Below, one piece after another: positions 38,372 to 47,120 of a stretch of DNA of 64,000 nt. The DNA lies in contig NZ_BBRK01000004.1 of assembly GCF_002090115.1 (NCBI RefSeq), positions 1,798,001-1,862,000 of the forward strand, in the 5' to 3' direction. The notes beneath the pieces were generated by a model that worked only from the letters and a program-made list of their open reading frames with translations, was not told where the DNA came from and ran no database searches. Both the position numbers and the translations under genes were made by a program. Each line of letters starts with the position of its first letter. Positions within the stretch are counted from its first letter, which is position 1. The DNA is from Demequina sp. NBRC 110054 (GTDB lineage: Bacteria; Actinomycetota; Actinomycetes; Actinomycetales; Demequinaceae).

Positions 38372-40456
38372 TCAGGAGTAGACGCGGATCCAGTCGACGT
38401 ACATGTCGACCACGCCACCCGTGGGATCGAGCGCCACCGGCCAGCCCCCGTCGAGCGCGAGGTTGACCATGAAGAAGTAGGGCGCCGAGTCCAGCTCGAG
38501 GTCCTCCTGCGAGGTGATCGGCACGCCGTCGATCGTGTAGTCGACGCCGCCGGGCCGTACGCGCACCCCGTAGGTGTGCCACGCGAGCGCCCAGTCGGCA
38601 TGCCCGTTGAGGTGGAAGCAGTAGGGGTTGTCCTCGGTGCTCCCGGTCCCCTCGGGCCAGTTGTGCAGCACGTGGCAGCTGCCATAGGGGTTGTGTCCGT
38701 ACAGCTCCACGGCGTCGACCTCACCGACGGTGCCACCTGGGGTGACGGTGCTCTCGGTGTCGAGCATCCAGAACGCGGGCCACGTGCCGCGCCCCGCTGG
38801 CGCGAGGATGCGCGCCTCGAAGTACCCGTACTGGGCGGAGACGCCGGAGCCGTCGAATCGTGCGGAGGACAGGAGCCCGCCCGCGTAGGTCCGCTCGTAG
38901 CCGGAAGGGTCGGCGCCTTCCAGAGGCTCCACCCGGATCCTGAGCATGCCGTCGACCGTCGCCAGCAGATCCTCGCCCAGGCTCGGGTCGAGGAACACCG
39001 CCGCGCCGAACTCGGTGGCTCCGTCGGCGGAGGGCTTGGATGCGGCGTAGGTGGCGCCTGCCCCCGTGCGGGAGATCGACAGCGGCGTGTCGAAGGTCTC
39101 CTCGTACTGCAGTGTCATCCCGTCGGGCGCACTGGACTCGTCGCTCCGCCCTTCGCCGACGCTGTTGTACAGCTGGACGTACAGCGGCACCTCCTCGTGA
39201 GGGGTGGTGATCCGCACCGCAAGGGGTCCCTCCAGGAGATCGGAGGTGTCGAACGTCAGCTCGGCGCGGCCGTCGTCGCCCGCCACCGCGGTCGCGACCG
39301 TCTCGACCAGGCCGGAATCCCCATCCGGCACCCACGCGGACGCGGACACCTCGCGGCCAGCAGGGGCGGAGACCACGACTGTCGCCATCGGGCCGACGAT
39401 GGCTCCGACCTCCGGGCAGACGAGCGCGAGGGCCGAATCCTGCGTCGCGCCGATCGCGGGGCTTGCGGTCGTGCATGCCTCGGCCGCTGCGGGCTCCACC
39501 GTGTAGCCGTCCTCGACGGGCCAGGCCGGGGGAGTGATCCCGGGGCCGTACACGCGCAACTCGCCGATGCGCGCCGTCGCCTCGTCCGCCTCGAACCGCA
39601 CCCAGGTGGCCGTGCGCGGCGCGAACGCGACCGTGGTGAGCTCTCCGGGCTCGTCGGACACCGCGCTGACGCGTATGGAGCTGCCGTCGCTGAAGATCAG
39701 GTCCCCGCCCACGGCCTCACCGCCGTCGCCGCTGCCCGCGAGCTGCACGCTCGCGAGCGCGACCGGGTGATCCCATGCCTGCTCGAGCCACGCCTCGTCA
39801 CCCGCGCCGGCCCACACCTCGCCCAGATCGCCGGCGGCGATGTCGCCATCGACGACGGCCCCCGCATCGGACCCGCCGGCCGAGCCGGTCACCTCGGGAT
39901 CGTCGGGCGACCCGACCTCCTCGCCCGAGTCGTCGAGCAGCAGGCCGCGCAGGGCGATCGAGGTCACGCCTTCCTCGCCGTCCTCGAACCGCACGCGCGC
40001 CGAGGAGACGGTCCGCGCCGGGATGTCCACCGTCACGTTGCCCTCCAGGTCGGGCGTGACCAGCACCGCGCTGCCATCGTCGAACGTCACGAGCGCGCCT
40101 GTGAAGCCGCCGTCGGCGTCGGCAGCGCCGTCGAGCCGGATCCGGCTGACGTCGACGGGGGACTCCCACTCGATCTCGACCCAGGCTCCCGTGGTCTCGT
40201 CGTTGCTGCGCCACAGGGGCGGGTCGTCCTCGGCGTCGACGTCGGTGCCCACCTCGGACGATGCGGTCGCGGGCTCGGGTGCGGGGGTGGCGAGCGCTCT
40301 CGCCACGAGCCGGTCAGCGTCGAAGCCCTGCATGGTGGAGGAGGCAGTCACGGTCGACGGCACCGGCTCGGAGTCCAGCCAGACCTTCCATGCGACGAAG
40401 CCCGCGAGGGCCGCGATGCACACCACCACCGCGACGATCAGGAGGTGAGACCTCAT
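38372..40456 (-). CDS. Membrane-anchored GH16 glycoside hydrolase with N-terminal carbohydrate-binding modules
   Basis: The protein has about 694 residues. An N-terminal membrane helix (SHLLIVAVVVCIAALAGFVAW) is followed by two F5/8 type C-like regions (about 30-150 and 160-275) and an Ig-like stretch, then a GH16 domain in the last ~260 residues. The GH16 catalytic signature EVDAVE is present at about residues 579-584, with WPAFWMLD before it and VDYTIDGVPI and MFVNLAL-like segments after it. GH16 enzymes cut or transglycosylate beta-1,3/1,4-glucans or galactans. Placed in a polysaccharide locus, it may trim the polymer made here. The frame is open 21 codons further upstream to a GTG. Confidence 0.88.
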   Translation of the reverse strand: MRSHLLIVAVVVCIAALAGFVAWKVWLDSEPVPSTVTASSTMQGFDADRLVARALATPAPEPATASSEVGTDVDAEDDPPLWRSNDETTGAWVEIEWESPVDVSRIRLDGAADADGGFTGALVTFDDGSAVLVTPDLEGNVTVDIPARTVSSARVRFEDGEEGVTSIALRGLLLDDSGEEVGSPDDPEVTGSAGGSDAGAVVDGDIAAGDLGEVWAGAGDEAWLEQAWDHPVALASVQLAGSGDGGEAVGGDLIFSDGSSIRVSAVSDEPGELTTVAFAPRTATWVRFEADEATARIGELRVYGPGITPPAWPVEDGYTVEPAAAEACTTASPAIGATQDSALALVCPEVGAIVGPMATVVVSAPAGREVSASAWVPDGDSGLVETVATAVAGDDGRAELTFDTSDLLEGPLAVRITTPHEEVPLYVQLYNSVGEGRSDESSAPDGMTLQYEETFDTPLSISRTGAGATYAASKPSADGATEFGAAVFLDPSLGEDLLATVDGMLRIRVEPLEGADPSGYERTYAGGLLSSARFDGSGVSAQYGYFEARILAPAGRGTWPAFWMLDTESTVTPGGTVGEVDAVELYGHNPYGSCHVLHNWPEGTGSTEDNPYCFHLNGHADWALAWHTYGVRVRPGGVDYTIDGVPITSQEDLELDSAPYFFMVNLALDGGWPVALDPTGGVVDMYVDWIRVYS

Positions 40457-40640
40457 CGGCCGACCCACGCGATCCACCCGGGGGCGCGCGCGCCCGCGGT
40501 CGTCGGCTCCCTCATGCACCGACCCTTGACCCGTTGCGCCGTACGATCATCCGCCCCCCAAGCGACAGTCGCGCCGCTCAAGTGCGCGGCCGCGATCGTG
40601 CTGCTACGTGGGACCTTACCTCAGAGGCTTTTCTGAAATG

Positions 40641-41702
40641 TTACGAAGATCCCCTTCGCCGCCGCTGCGTCTTGCGGGGGTTCGAGGCGCGACGCGCCTT
40701 CGTCGCCGTCCTGGCGGGCCGGGGAGGACGAGCGGGCTCTTCCTTCGCCGATGGGGTCGGATCGTCGGGGGAACCAGGTTCAGCGGGAGCGACAGGCTTG
40801 AGGGACTCCGGGGACTCGGCACCCTCGCCCGATTCGGCCTCCTCCGGCTCCTCATGCTCGTCTGAAGCGCCTGCGGCGTCCGGGGTGTCGTCAGCGTCAG
40901 CGTCGTCGTCCGGCTCGGCCCCGTCGCCCGACTCTCCGCCCGCCTCGTCCGCGACCTCGTCGCCAGGAGGCGCCGCATCGTCCATGGGCTCAGGCGCGTC
41001 GGCCGCGTCGCCGTCCGTCTCACCTTCGTCGTCCGTGTCAGCCTCGTCCGCGGCAAGGTCGACAGTGGCAGCGTCGTCCGCACCGTCGTCCTCGCCCTCC
41101 CTGCGCGAGCGCCATGCGTACAGGGCCACCGCGACCGCGACGCCCGCGCACAGCCCGAGGCCGAGCCCCATGACGAGCACGCCCTTCGCATTCGGCGAGA
41201 CCGGGGACCCGGGCACGCTCGCGGGGCGGATGACCTCGAGCGCGAGCGGCAGGTTGCCGGCGTCGTCCTCGTTGCCGAGGAGCTCCGGGATCACCTCGTG
41301 GGCGCTCTCGGCCGCGGCGTTCGCGACCGACGCGGCCAGCTCTGGGTCGCTCGACCACACGGTGATGTCGATGGTCGAGGTGAGGGAGCGTGCGGTGGCC
41401 GTGAGCATGTCCGTGACGTCGGCGGTGCTGAGGTCGTCGTCCTCCGAGACGGAGGCGAGCACGGCGGGCGAGTCGATGATCGCGGCCACCGTGTCCGCGA
41501 GCTGCACGCTCATGGACACGCCCTGCTGCGCCTCGGAGATCGAGGCGGGGCCGTTCGCGATGAGCACGACCTCCGCGGAGGCGGAGTAGAGGGGCGGCGT
41601 GATCGCGATGTAGGCGACGGCGGCGCCGCCTCCCACCACGATGGCCGCGGCGATCCACATCCAGCCTCGGATCACGGCGACCCGGATGTCGTTGAAGTCC
41701 AT
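40641..41702 (-). CDS. Wzz-like chain-length/polysaccharide co-polymerase protein with long charged tail
   Basis: This 353-residue protein has two membrane helices (about 15-37 and 172-195) flanking an extracellular domain that begins AYIAITPPLYSASAEVVL, as in Wzz and YveK/CapA-type proteins. After helix 2 comes a cytoplasmic tail of about 155 residues: an extremely Asp/Glu-rich stretch followed by a Pro- and then Arg/Lys-rich end (RKTQRRRRGSS). No kinase domain or Tyr cluster is present. It likely sets polymer length with the ligase-like protein at 41772. The ATG has GAGGGGGG upstream. Confidence 0.75.
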   Translation of the reverse strand: MDFNDIRVAVIRGWMWIAAAIVVGGGAAVAYIAITPPLYSASAEVVLIANGPASISEAQQGVSMSVQLADTVAAIIDSPAVLASVSEDDDLSTADVTDMLTATARSLTSTIDITVWSSDPELAASVANAAAESAHEVIPELLGNEDDAGNLPLALEVIRPASVPGSPVSPNAKGVLVMGLGLGLCAGVAVAVALYAWRSRREGEDDGADDAATVDLAADEADTDDEGETDGDAADAPEPMDDAAPPGDEVADEAGGESGDGAEPDDDADADDTPDAAGASDEHEEPEEAESGEGAESPESLKPVAPAEPGSPDDPTPSAKEEPARPPRPARTATKARRASNPRKTQRRRRGSS

Positions 41703-41758
41703 ATCCCCCCTCAAGCGATCGGTCGCCCTCCGCCCGACTACCGATCTCGCACGCACGC

Positions 41759-41764
41759 TAGCGT
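41759..41764 (+). promoter_or_regulatory. Leaderless -10 box for the O-antigen-ligase-like gene
   Basis: TAGCGT lies seven bases before the ATG at 41772. No ribosome-binding site is seen. Confidence 0.45.
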
Positions 41765-41771
41765 ACACACC

Positions 41772-43133
41772 ATGACGATCCTCACCCTGAGCACGGCGAT
41801 CGCCGTGATCTACGGCCTCGTCAGCCGCAGGTACGAGCGCGCGCTCGCGATCGGCGCCATCACTCCGGCAGGCGCAGCGGTGGTGGCCGGGGGCGAGGCG
41901 GTCCCGACCTTCTACGCGGTCGCCCTGGGAGGGCTCGGCCTGCTCAGTTGGCAGTGGTTCGCGCGCAGGGGAGCTCCCGCGAACCCGCGGCTCACTCAGA
42001 TTCCAGGCATCCCGCTGCTCCTCCTGCTGTTCGCGTGGTCGGTGATCGTCGTGGTGGTCTCGCCGATGCTGTTCCCCGGGCTCTACACCGTCACCGAGAA
42101 CCAGACCCTGGTGGTCGCGGGGGACCTCGCGCCGTCCAACTTCGCGCAGCTCATCTACCTCGCGCTCAGCATCGTCGTCGTCGTGCTGGTCGCCCGGTCG
42201 GCGACGACCGGGCCAGGGCTGCTCGCGATCCCGCTCGGCGTCGGGATCGGCCTGACGTTCTGGCGCTATCTGTCGGTGACGTACGGCGTGCCGTTCCCCG
42301 AGGGGGTCCTCGACAACTCGCCGGGGTTCAAGTACATCGAGACGGCACCCGGCGGGGGGCTTCGCTTCCGGGGCATCACCACGGAGCCCGCCGCGCTGGC
42401 GATGTCCGCAGCCGCGGCGGCCGCCTACTTCCTGTCGTATGCCGCGGCCCTGCGCGGATGGCGGCGCGCGGCCAGCATCGCCATCGCCGCGATCGCGATC
42501 CAGCTGGGGCTCGTCTCGACCTCGGCCACCTTCCTCGTGGTCGGCGCCGCGCTCGCGGCGCTCGCGGTGGGGGCGTTCGTCTGGCGGGTGCTGAGCCCCC
42601 GTTTCACGGTGTCGCCGCGCGCGCTGCTCATCGCCCTCGGGGCCGTGGGAGTCGGTCTGATCGCGTTGCCGGCGCTCGTGGCGCAGTTCACCTCGCTGGT
42701 CGACGAGAAGGTCAGCTCGTCGTCCTTCACGGATCGTTCCTGGGCGGACACCGAGTCGTTCAAGGTGTTCGTGGAGACATGGGGGATTGGCCTCGGGCTC
42801 GGCAACGTCCGTGCGTCGTCCCTGGTCTACACCCTTCTCGGCGCGGTGGGGGTGGTTGGTGCGATCCTCTTCGTCGGCGCGGTCCTGTCGATCGCGCTGC
42901 CCGCCCTGGGGCTGACCGGCTACGCGCCGGTGATGTGGGCCCTGACCGCGACGTTCATCGGCAAGGCGATCTCGAGCCCCGGGCTGTCCGACTCGTCCGG
43001 AGTGCTGTGGCTCGGCCTTGGGATCCTCGCCCACGGGCTCCTGGCCGCAGGGCACGGGACAGGGACGATGCTGCCTCGGCGGGCGGCGGCCTCCGCCTCC
43101 GGTGTGCCTGACGAGGCGGCGTCCTCGACCTGA
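41772..43133 (+). CDS. O-antigen ligase/polymerase-like membrane protein (Wzy/WaaL type)
   Basis: This 453-residue integral membrane protein has about 11-12 helices. A large external loop (about 160-205: VTYGVPFPEGVLDNSPGFKYIETAPGGGLRFRG) precedes further helices, and a shorter loop (VDEKVSSSSFTDRSWADTESFKVFVETWGIGLGLGN) matches the DRxxxW region of O-antigen ligase or Wzy proteins. It probably polymerises or transfers the repeat unit. It is divergent from the Wzz-like gene, and the pair forms the polymerisation module. Confidence 0.75.
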   Translation: MTILTLSTAIAVIYGLVSRRYERALAIGAITPAGAAVVAGGEAVPTFYAVALGGLGLLSWQWFARRGAPANPRLTQIPGIPLLLLLFAWSVIVVVVSPMLFPGLYTVTENQTLVVAGDLAPSNFAQLIYLALSIVVVVLVARSATTGPGLLAIPLGVGIGLTFWRYLSVTYGVPFPEGVLDNSPGFKYIETAPGGGLRFRGITTEPAALAMSAAAAAAYFLSYAAALRGWRRAASIAIAAIAIQLGLVSTSATFLVVGAALAALAVGAFVWRVLSPRFTVSPRALLIALGAVGVGLIALPALVAQFTSLVDEKVSSSSFTDRSWADTESFKVFVETWGIGLGLGNVRASSLVYTLLGAVGVVGAILFVGAVLSIALPALGLTGYAPVMWALTATFIGKAISSPGLSDSSGVLWLGLGILAHGLLAAGHGTGTMLPRRAAASASGVPDEAASST

Positions 43134-43183
43134 CCGGACGGCCCCCTCGACGCCCGATCGGGCGGCACCGTGTGTCGTATTTC

Positions 43184-43212
43184 TTCCCTTTTGTTCTTTT
43201 TCCGGTTATGTT
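43184..43212 (+). promoter_or_regulatory. A/T-rich promoter region before the glycosyltransferase at 43303
   Basis: A T-rich patch (about 43171-43212) stands out in the GC-rich sequence. TTCCCT (43184-43189) and TATGTT (43207-43212) are spaced 17 bases apart. A palindrome CGCCCGATCGGGCG at 43151-43164 just upstream may end the previous transcript. Confidence 0.35.
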
Positions 43213-43302
43213 CGACGCGAGGGTTGACCGACGGAGAGGGGTCGGGAGTCGGCGCTGCGCATGATCTCCCGGGTCCGTGGATCGGCTGGGGTGGAGGCCT
43301 GG

Positions 43303-44508
43303 ATGACCAGGAGCACACGAACGGTACCGGTGGACGTCTCGGTGTCCGCGCGCCCGGAGCCTGCGCGCGAGCGCACGCGACCTCTCAGGGTCCTGCACCT
43401 TCTCAAGCACGCGCGCCGCGGCAACGGCAGCGTGCACGTCGCGGTGGACCTCGCCTGCGCGCAGGCCGACGCGGGGATGGACGTGCGGTTCGCCTCGGGG
43501 CCGGGCTCGTACGACGAGCTCCTCGCGGCCCACGGCGTGGACGTGATCGAGCTTGAGGAGCCTTCGGGTGTGCCCGGCCTGATCCGCGGTGCCGGCAGGG
43601 TGGGCGCGCTCGTGCGCCGCCTCGACCCCGACATCGTCCACGCCCACATGATGTCCTCGGCCGTGGCCGCCTGGCCCGTGTCGAAGGCCTCGAGCACGAC
43701 TCTCGTCACGACCATGCACAACTCGTTCGACCGGCACTCATGGATGATGCGCGCGGGCAGCCGCGTGGTCGCGGTGAGCGAGGCGGAGGCGCGGCTCCTG
43801 CGGTCCCGGGGGTACCCGGCGAAGAAGCTGCGCGTGGTCCTGAACGGTGCGGTGGGTTCGGCGCGTGAGGTCCTGACCGACATGACCGTGCCGGACCTGC
43901 AACTCCCCGCTGTCGCCACCTTGTCCGGGCTTCACCCTCGCAAGGGCATCGACGACGTCATCGCGGCGTTCGAGCTGCTCGCGCAGGACTTCCCCGAGTG
44001 GCATCTCAACGTGATCGGGTGGGGACCTGCGCAGGCCGACCTCGAGGCTCAGGTCGCCGAGGCGGGTCTGACCGAGGCTGTCCACTTCCTCGGGCCCACC
44101 ATGACCCCGTGGCGCCAGCTTGCGCAGGCCCAGATCTTCGTCACCGCGTCGCTCGCGGAGCCGTTCGGGCTCAACGTCGCCGAGGCCCGCGCCGCCGGTT
44201 GCGCCGTGGTGGCGACCGACGTCGGCGGCATCCCCGAGGTGCTCGATGGCGGCGAGGCCGGACAGCTGGTCCCGGCACGGGACCCACGGGCCCTCGCGGA
44301 TGCGCTCCGCCCACTGATGGCGGATCCGGCCGAGCTCCGGCGCTGGCGTGCGCGCGCGCTGGCCGGGTCCGAGCGATTCTCCGTCGCCGAGGCGGAGAGG
44401 GGCTACGCGGCCGTCTACCTCGAGGCGATGCCGCGGCGACGGCGCCGCCGCGTCGGCGCCGGCACTCGCGATCGCTCGGCCGAGGCGCGAGAGCGCACGG
44501 GCGCCTAG
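43303..44508 (+). CDS. Glycosyltransferase family 4
   Basis: This 401-residue GT-B enzyme has the GT4 layout. The N-domain includes RVLHLLKHARRGNGSVHVAVDLA and IVHAHMMSSAVAAW. The C-domain has the donor site with LHPRKGIDDVIAAFELL and the E(x)7E motif in EPFGLNVAEARAAGCAVVATDVGGIPEVL. The ATG at 43303 was chosen because GTGGAGG lies six bases upstream; an ATG 14 codons earlier lacks a good site. The stop codon overlaps that of the convergent tesB in CTAG. Confidence 0.9.
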   Translation: MTRSTRTVPVDVSVSARPEPARERTRPLRVLHLLKHARRGNGSVHVAVDLACAQADAGMDVRFASGPGSYDELLAAHGVDVIELEEPSGVPGLIRGAGRVGALVRRLDPDIVHAHMMSSAVAAWPVSKASSTTLVTTMHNSFDRHSWMMRAGSRVVAVSEAEARLLRSRGYPAKKLRVVLNGAVGSAREVLTDMTVPDLQLPAVATLSGLHPRKGIDDVIAAFELLAQDFPEWHLNVIGWGPAQADLEAQVAEAGLTEAVHFLGPTMTPWRQLAQAQIFVTASLAEPFGLNVAEARAAGCAVVATDVGGIPEVLDGGEAGQLVPARDPRALADALRPLMADPAELRRWRARALAGSERFSVAEAERGYAAVYLEAMPRRRRRRVGAGTRDRSAEARERTGA

Positions 44509-45377
44509 ATCCGGATCATGCCCTCCTGCGCGGCAGTGGCGACAAGGGAACCGTCCTCCGAGAACACCCACGCGCCCGCGAGGCCACGCCCGCCCTGCGC
44601 GGTCGGCGCGTCCTGGACGTAGAGCAGCCACTCATCGGCGCGTGCCGGGCGGTGCCACCACATCGCGTGGTCGAGGCTCGCGAAGGAGATGTCCGGGGTC
44701 GCCCACGAGACGCCGTGGCGGCGCAGGATCGGCTCGAGGATGATCTGGTCCGACGCGAAGGCAAGGAGCGCGCGGTGCGTGAGGTCCGGTACGTCGACCT
44801 TCGTCCGCGCACGGACCCACGTGGTCTGGTACGGCCGGGCCTGGGAATCTGGCCTGAGGTAGATGGGCCCCTCGACCTGGCGCGCGTCGAACGGCGCGCG
44901 CCCCAGCCAGAAGTCCGCCGTCGGGTGACCCGCGAGCGGCGCGAACACGTCGACTCCGGAGACGAGCTCGTCGGGCCCAGGCACCTCGGGCATCGTCACC
45001 TGGTGGTCGACGCCCTCCTGCGCCTCCTGGAAGGAGGCGATCATCGACAGGATCGGCTGCCCTTCCTGAAGGGCATGCGTGCGGCGCGCGGAGAACGAAC
45101 GGCCGTCGCGCAGGATCTCGACCTCGAAGTCGATCGGCTTCGACGCGTCGCCGGCCCGGAGGAAGTAGCCGTGCATCGAGTGGACGGGACGCTCGTCGTC
45201 GACCGTGAGTCCCGCCGCGACGATCGCCTGACCCAGCACCTGCCCGCCGAACACGCGCCCGCCGGGCATCGGAAGGGACTGGCCCGTGAAGCTCGTGTCG
45301 CCGTCGCGGTGAAGGTTCAGTGCTGCGAGGCCGGAGGCGACTGCCTGCTCGGCCCACGTGTCGGGGGTGTGCTCCAT
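44505..45377 (-). CDS. tesB: Acyl-CoA thioesterase II
   Basis: This 290-residue double-hotdog thioesterase hydrolyses acyl-CoA to free fatty acid and CoA. It matches TesB along its length: GGRVFGGQVLGQAIVAAG, VHSMHGYFLRAGD, then LLAFASDQIILEPILRRHG and FASLDHAMWWHRP, which hold the Asp and other active-site residues. The ATG lies seven bases after TACCCT (45390 to 45385) and has no ribosome-binding site, so it is probably leaderless. Confidence 0.93.
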   Translation of the reverse strand: MEHTPDTWAEQAVASGLAALNLHRDGDTSFTGQSLPMPGGRVFGGQVLGQAIVAAGLTVDDERPVHSMHGYFLRAGDASKPIDFEVEILRDGRSFSARRTHALQEGQPILSMIASFQEAQEGVDHQVTMPEVPGPDELVSGVDVFAPLAGHPTADFWLGRAPFDARQVEGPIYLRPDSQARPYQTTWVRARTKVDVPDLTHRALLAFASDQIILEPILRRHGVSWATPDISFASLDHAMWWHRPARADEWLLYVQDAPTAQGGRGLAGAWVFSEDGSLVATAAQEGMIRI

Positions 45378-45384
45378 GAGGTCG

Positions 45385-45390
45385 AGGGTA
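45385..45390 (-). promoter_or_regulatory. Leaderless -10 box for tesB
   Basis: TACCCT on the minus strand lies seven bases before the tesB ATG. Confidence 0.45.
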
Positions 45391-45419
45391 GCCCGCGTGA
45401 TCCCTTCATGGACGCGGAC

Positions 45420-45860
45420 TCAGCGCCCCGGGGTCTCCTCGAAGGTGTTGATCATCGAGTGCGCCGCGCGCTCGAGGTAGTCCATGAGGGTCGCGGAGTG
45501 CAGAGGCGAAAGGCCCGCGTCGGCGACCGCGGCGCGCATGTGCGTGAGCCAGCGGTCGCGCGCGTCGGGGTTCACGTGGAAGGGCTGATGGCGCATGCGC
45601 AGCCGCGGGTGACCGCGCTGCTCGGAGTACGTGGTCGGCCCGCCCCAGTACTGCTCGAGGAAGGCGGTGAGGCGCCAGACCGCGCCCTCCATGTCGTCCT
45701 CCGGGTACATGGGCCGAAGCACGTCGTCGTCCTTCACGCCCTCGTAGAAGCGGCGGACGATGCCTTCGAAGACGGTGTGCCCGCCGACGGCGTCGAAGAA
45801 GCTCGGGGCCGCCTCGGTCAACGGGTCCGGGGACGATGCGGGGGGTACCGGCTCGCTCAC
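45420..45860 (-). CDS. Truncated haemoglobin, group II (GlbO type)
   Basis: This 146-residue protein has an N-terminal extension of about 15 residues, then a 2-on-2 globin: [41 protein letters not shown], and [20 protein letters not shown] with the proximal His and the invariant Trp (G8) that marks group II and III truncated globins. Group II members bind O2 tightly and are linked to oxidative or nitrosative stress. Its GTG start overlaps the stop of the MscS gene upstream, so it is translated from the same message. Confidence 0.88.
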   Translation of the reverse strand: MSEPVPPASSPDPLTEAAPSFFDAVGGHTVFEGIVRRFYEGVKDDDVLRPMYPEDDMEGAVWRLTAFLEQYWGGPTTYSEQRGHPRLRMRHQPFHVNPDARDRWLTHMRAAVADAGLSPLHSATLMDYLERAAHSMINTFEETPGR

Positions 45861-47041
45861 TCGTCGCCGTCCGTGCCGTCGCCCTGGTCGCCGCGCACTA
45901 CTGATCCGCTGCGCGTCGCCTCGTCCTTGCCGGGCGTCGAGTGGTGCGTGGTCTCGGTGGACGAGGAGCTCGTGGACGATGCTGTCGTCTCCTCCTCGCG
46001 CGCTCCGGCGGGGGCCGGCGCCGACAGGCGGTACGCCTGGTGCGGGATCGCCATCTCGATGCCCCTCTCGGTGAACTCGCGGCGGACCTCGCGGCGCACG
46101 GCACGCATGACGTCCCACTGCGTCGCGGGCTGCACCTGGATCAGCAGGCGGATCGTCACAGAATCGACGTCGAAGCCCTCGATGCCCGGCACGTCGGGCT
46201 CGGACAGGATCGCGTTGTCGACGACCTCGTCGGCCTTGCGCGCGGCCTCGACCGCGCTGAGCATCGCCTCGCGTGCCTCCTCGAGGTCGGTGTCGTAGCC
46301 GACACGGATCTCGAGGAGCGCGCGCGACCACAGGCGGGTCATGTTGCCGACCCGCGTGACGTTGCCGTTGGGGACGTACCACATCGTCCCGTCGATCGAC
46401 CTGAGTCGCACGGACCGCAGGCCGATCTCCTCGACGACTCCCGAGGCCTCACCCACGTCGATGATGTCTCCGACTCCGTACTGGTCCTCGACGAGCATGA
46501 ACACGCCCGCGATGAGGTCCTTCACGAGCGACTGCGCGCCGAAGCCGAGCGCCACGCCGACGATTCCGGCGGAGGCGAGGAGCGGTGCGATGTTGATGCC
46601 GATCTCGCCGAGCACGATCAGCGCGATGGTCGTGACCACGAGCACGGTCAGGGTCGCGTTGAGGACCAGGCGGATGGTGCGGGCCCGCTGCTTCCTGCGC
46701 TCGCGCTCGAGGCGCGCGTCGAGCGTGTCCTCCGTGGCGATCGTGATGCGTGCCTTCTTGAGGGCAGAGCGCGCCTTGTGCTCGGTGAGCGGGAGGCCCT
46801 CCTCGATCGATCGGGTCACGATCTTGATGACCCAGCGGCCGACCGCCCACATGAGGACGCCGAACAGGATGATCGCGCCGATGAAGGCGAGCTGGCCCCA
46901 GCCGTCGCCGAGCGAGCGGTTGAAGTAGTCGGACCAGTTCTCGACCGTGCGGGCCACGTCCGTGTCGGCGAGCGGCGACGCCTCCGGCGAGGGGTCCGTC
47001 TCCGTGGGAATGAGCGTCAGCAGCGATCCAGGGTTCATCAC
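45857..47041 (-). CDS. Small-conductance mechanosensitive channel, MscS family
   Basis: This 394-residue channel has three membrane helices and the MscS TM3/beta-domain motif [35 protein letters not shown]-terminal Ser/Thr/Asp-rich tail of about 60 residues is probably disordered. It opens under membrane tension to release solutes on hypo-osmotic shock. The GTG at 47041, directly followed by ATG at 47038, lies seven bases after TACTGT (47054 to 47049), suggesting a leaderless start. It is divergent from malQ. Confidence 0.9.
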   Translation of the reverse strand: MMNPGSLLTLIPTETDPSPEASPLADTDVARTVENWSDYFNRSLGDGWGQLAFIGAIILFGVLMWAVGRWVIKIVTRSIEEGLPLTEHKARSALKKARITIATEDTLDARLERERRKQRARTIRLVLNATLTVLVVTTIALIVLGEIGINIAPLLASAGIVGVALGFGAQSLVKDLIAGVFMLVEDQYGVGDIIDVGEASGVVEEIGLRSVRLRSIDGTMWYVPNGNVTRVGNMTRLWSRALLEIRVGYDTDLEEAREAMLSAVEAARKADEVVDNAILSEPDVPGIEGFDVDSVTIRLLIQVQPATQWDVMRAVRREVRREFTERGIEMAIPHQAYRLSAPAPAGAREEETTASSTSSSSTETTHHSTPGKDEATRSGSVVRGDQGDGTDGDE

Positions 47042-47120
47042 GCGCTCTACAGTAACCGGCGCGCCCGACACGGTGTCCACTTTCGGCTTCACCCGTACAA
47101 GAACCACGGACGATGGCAGG

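Noticed and set aside
31488..44508. The polysaccharide locus as a horizontally acquired island
   Set aside because: No integrase, tRNA boundary or marked change in base composition was seen; only short T-rich promoter patches differ.
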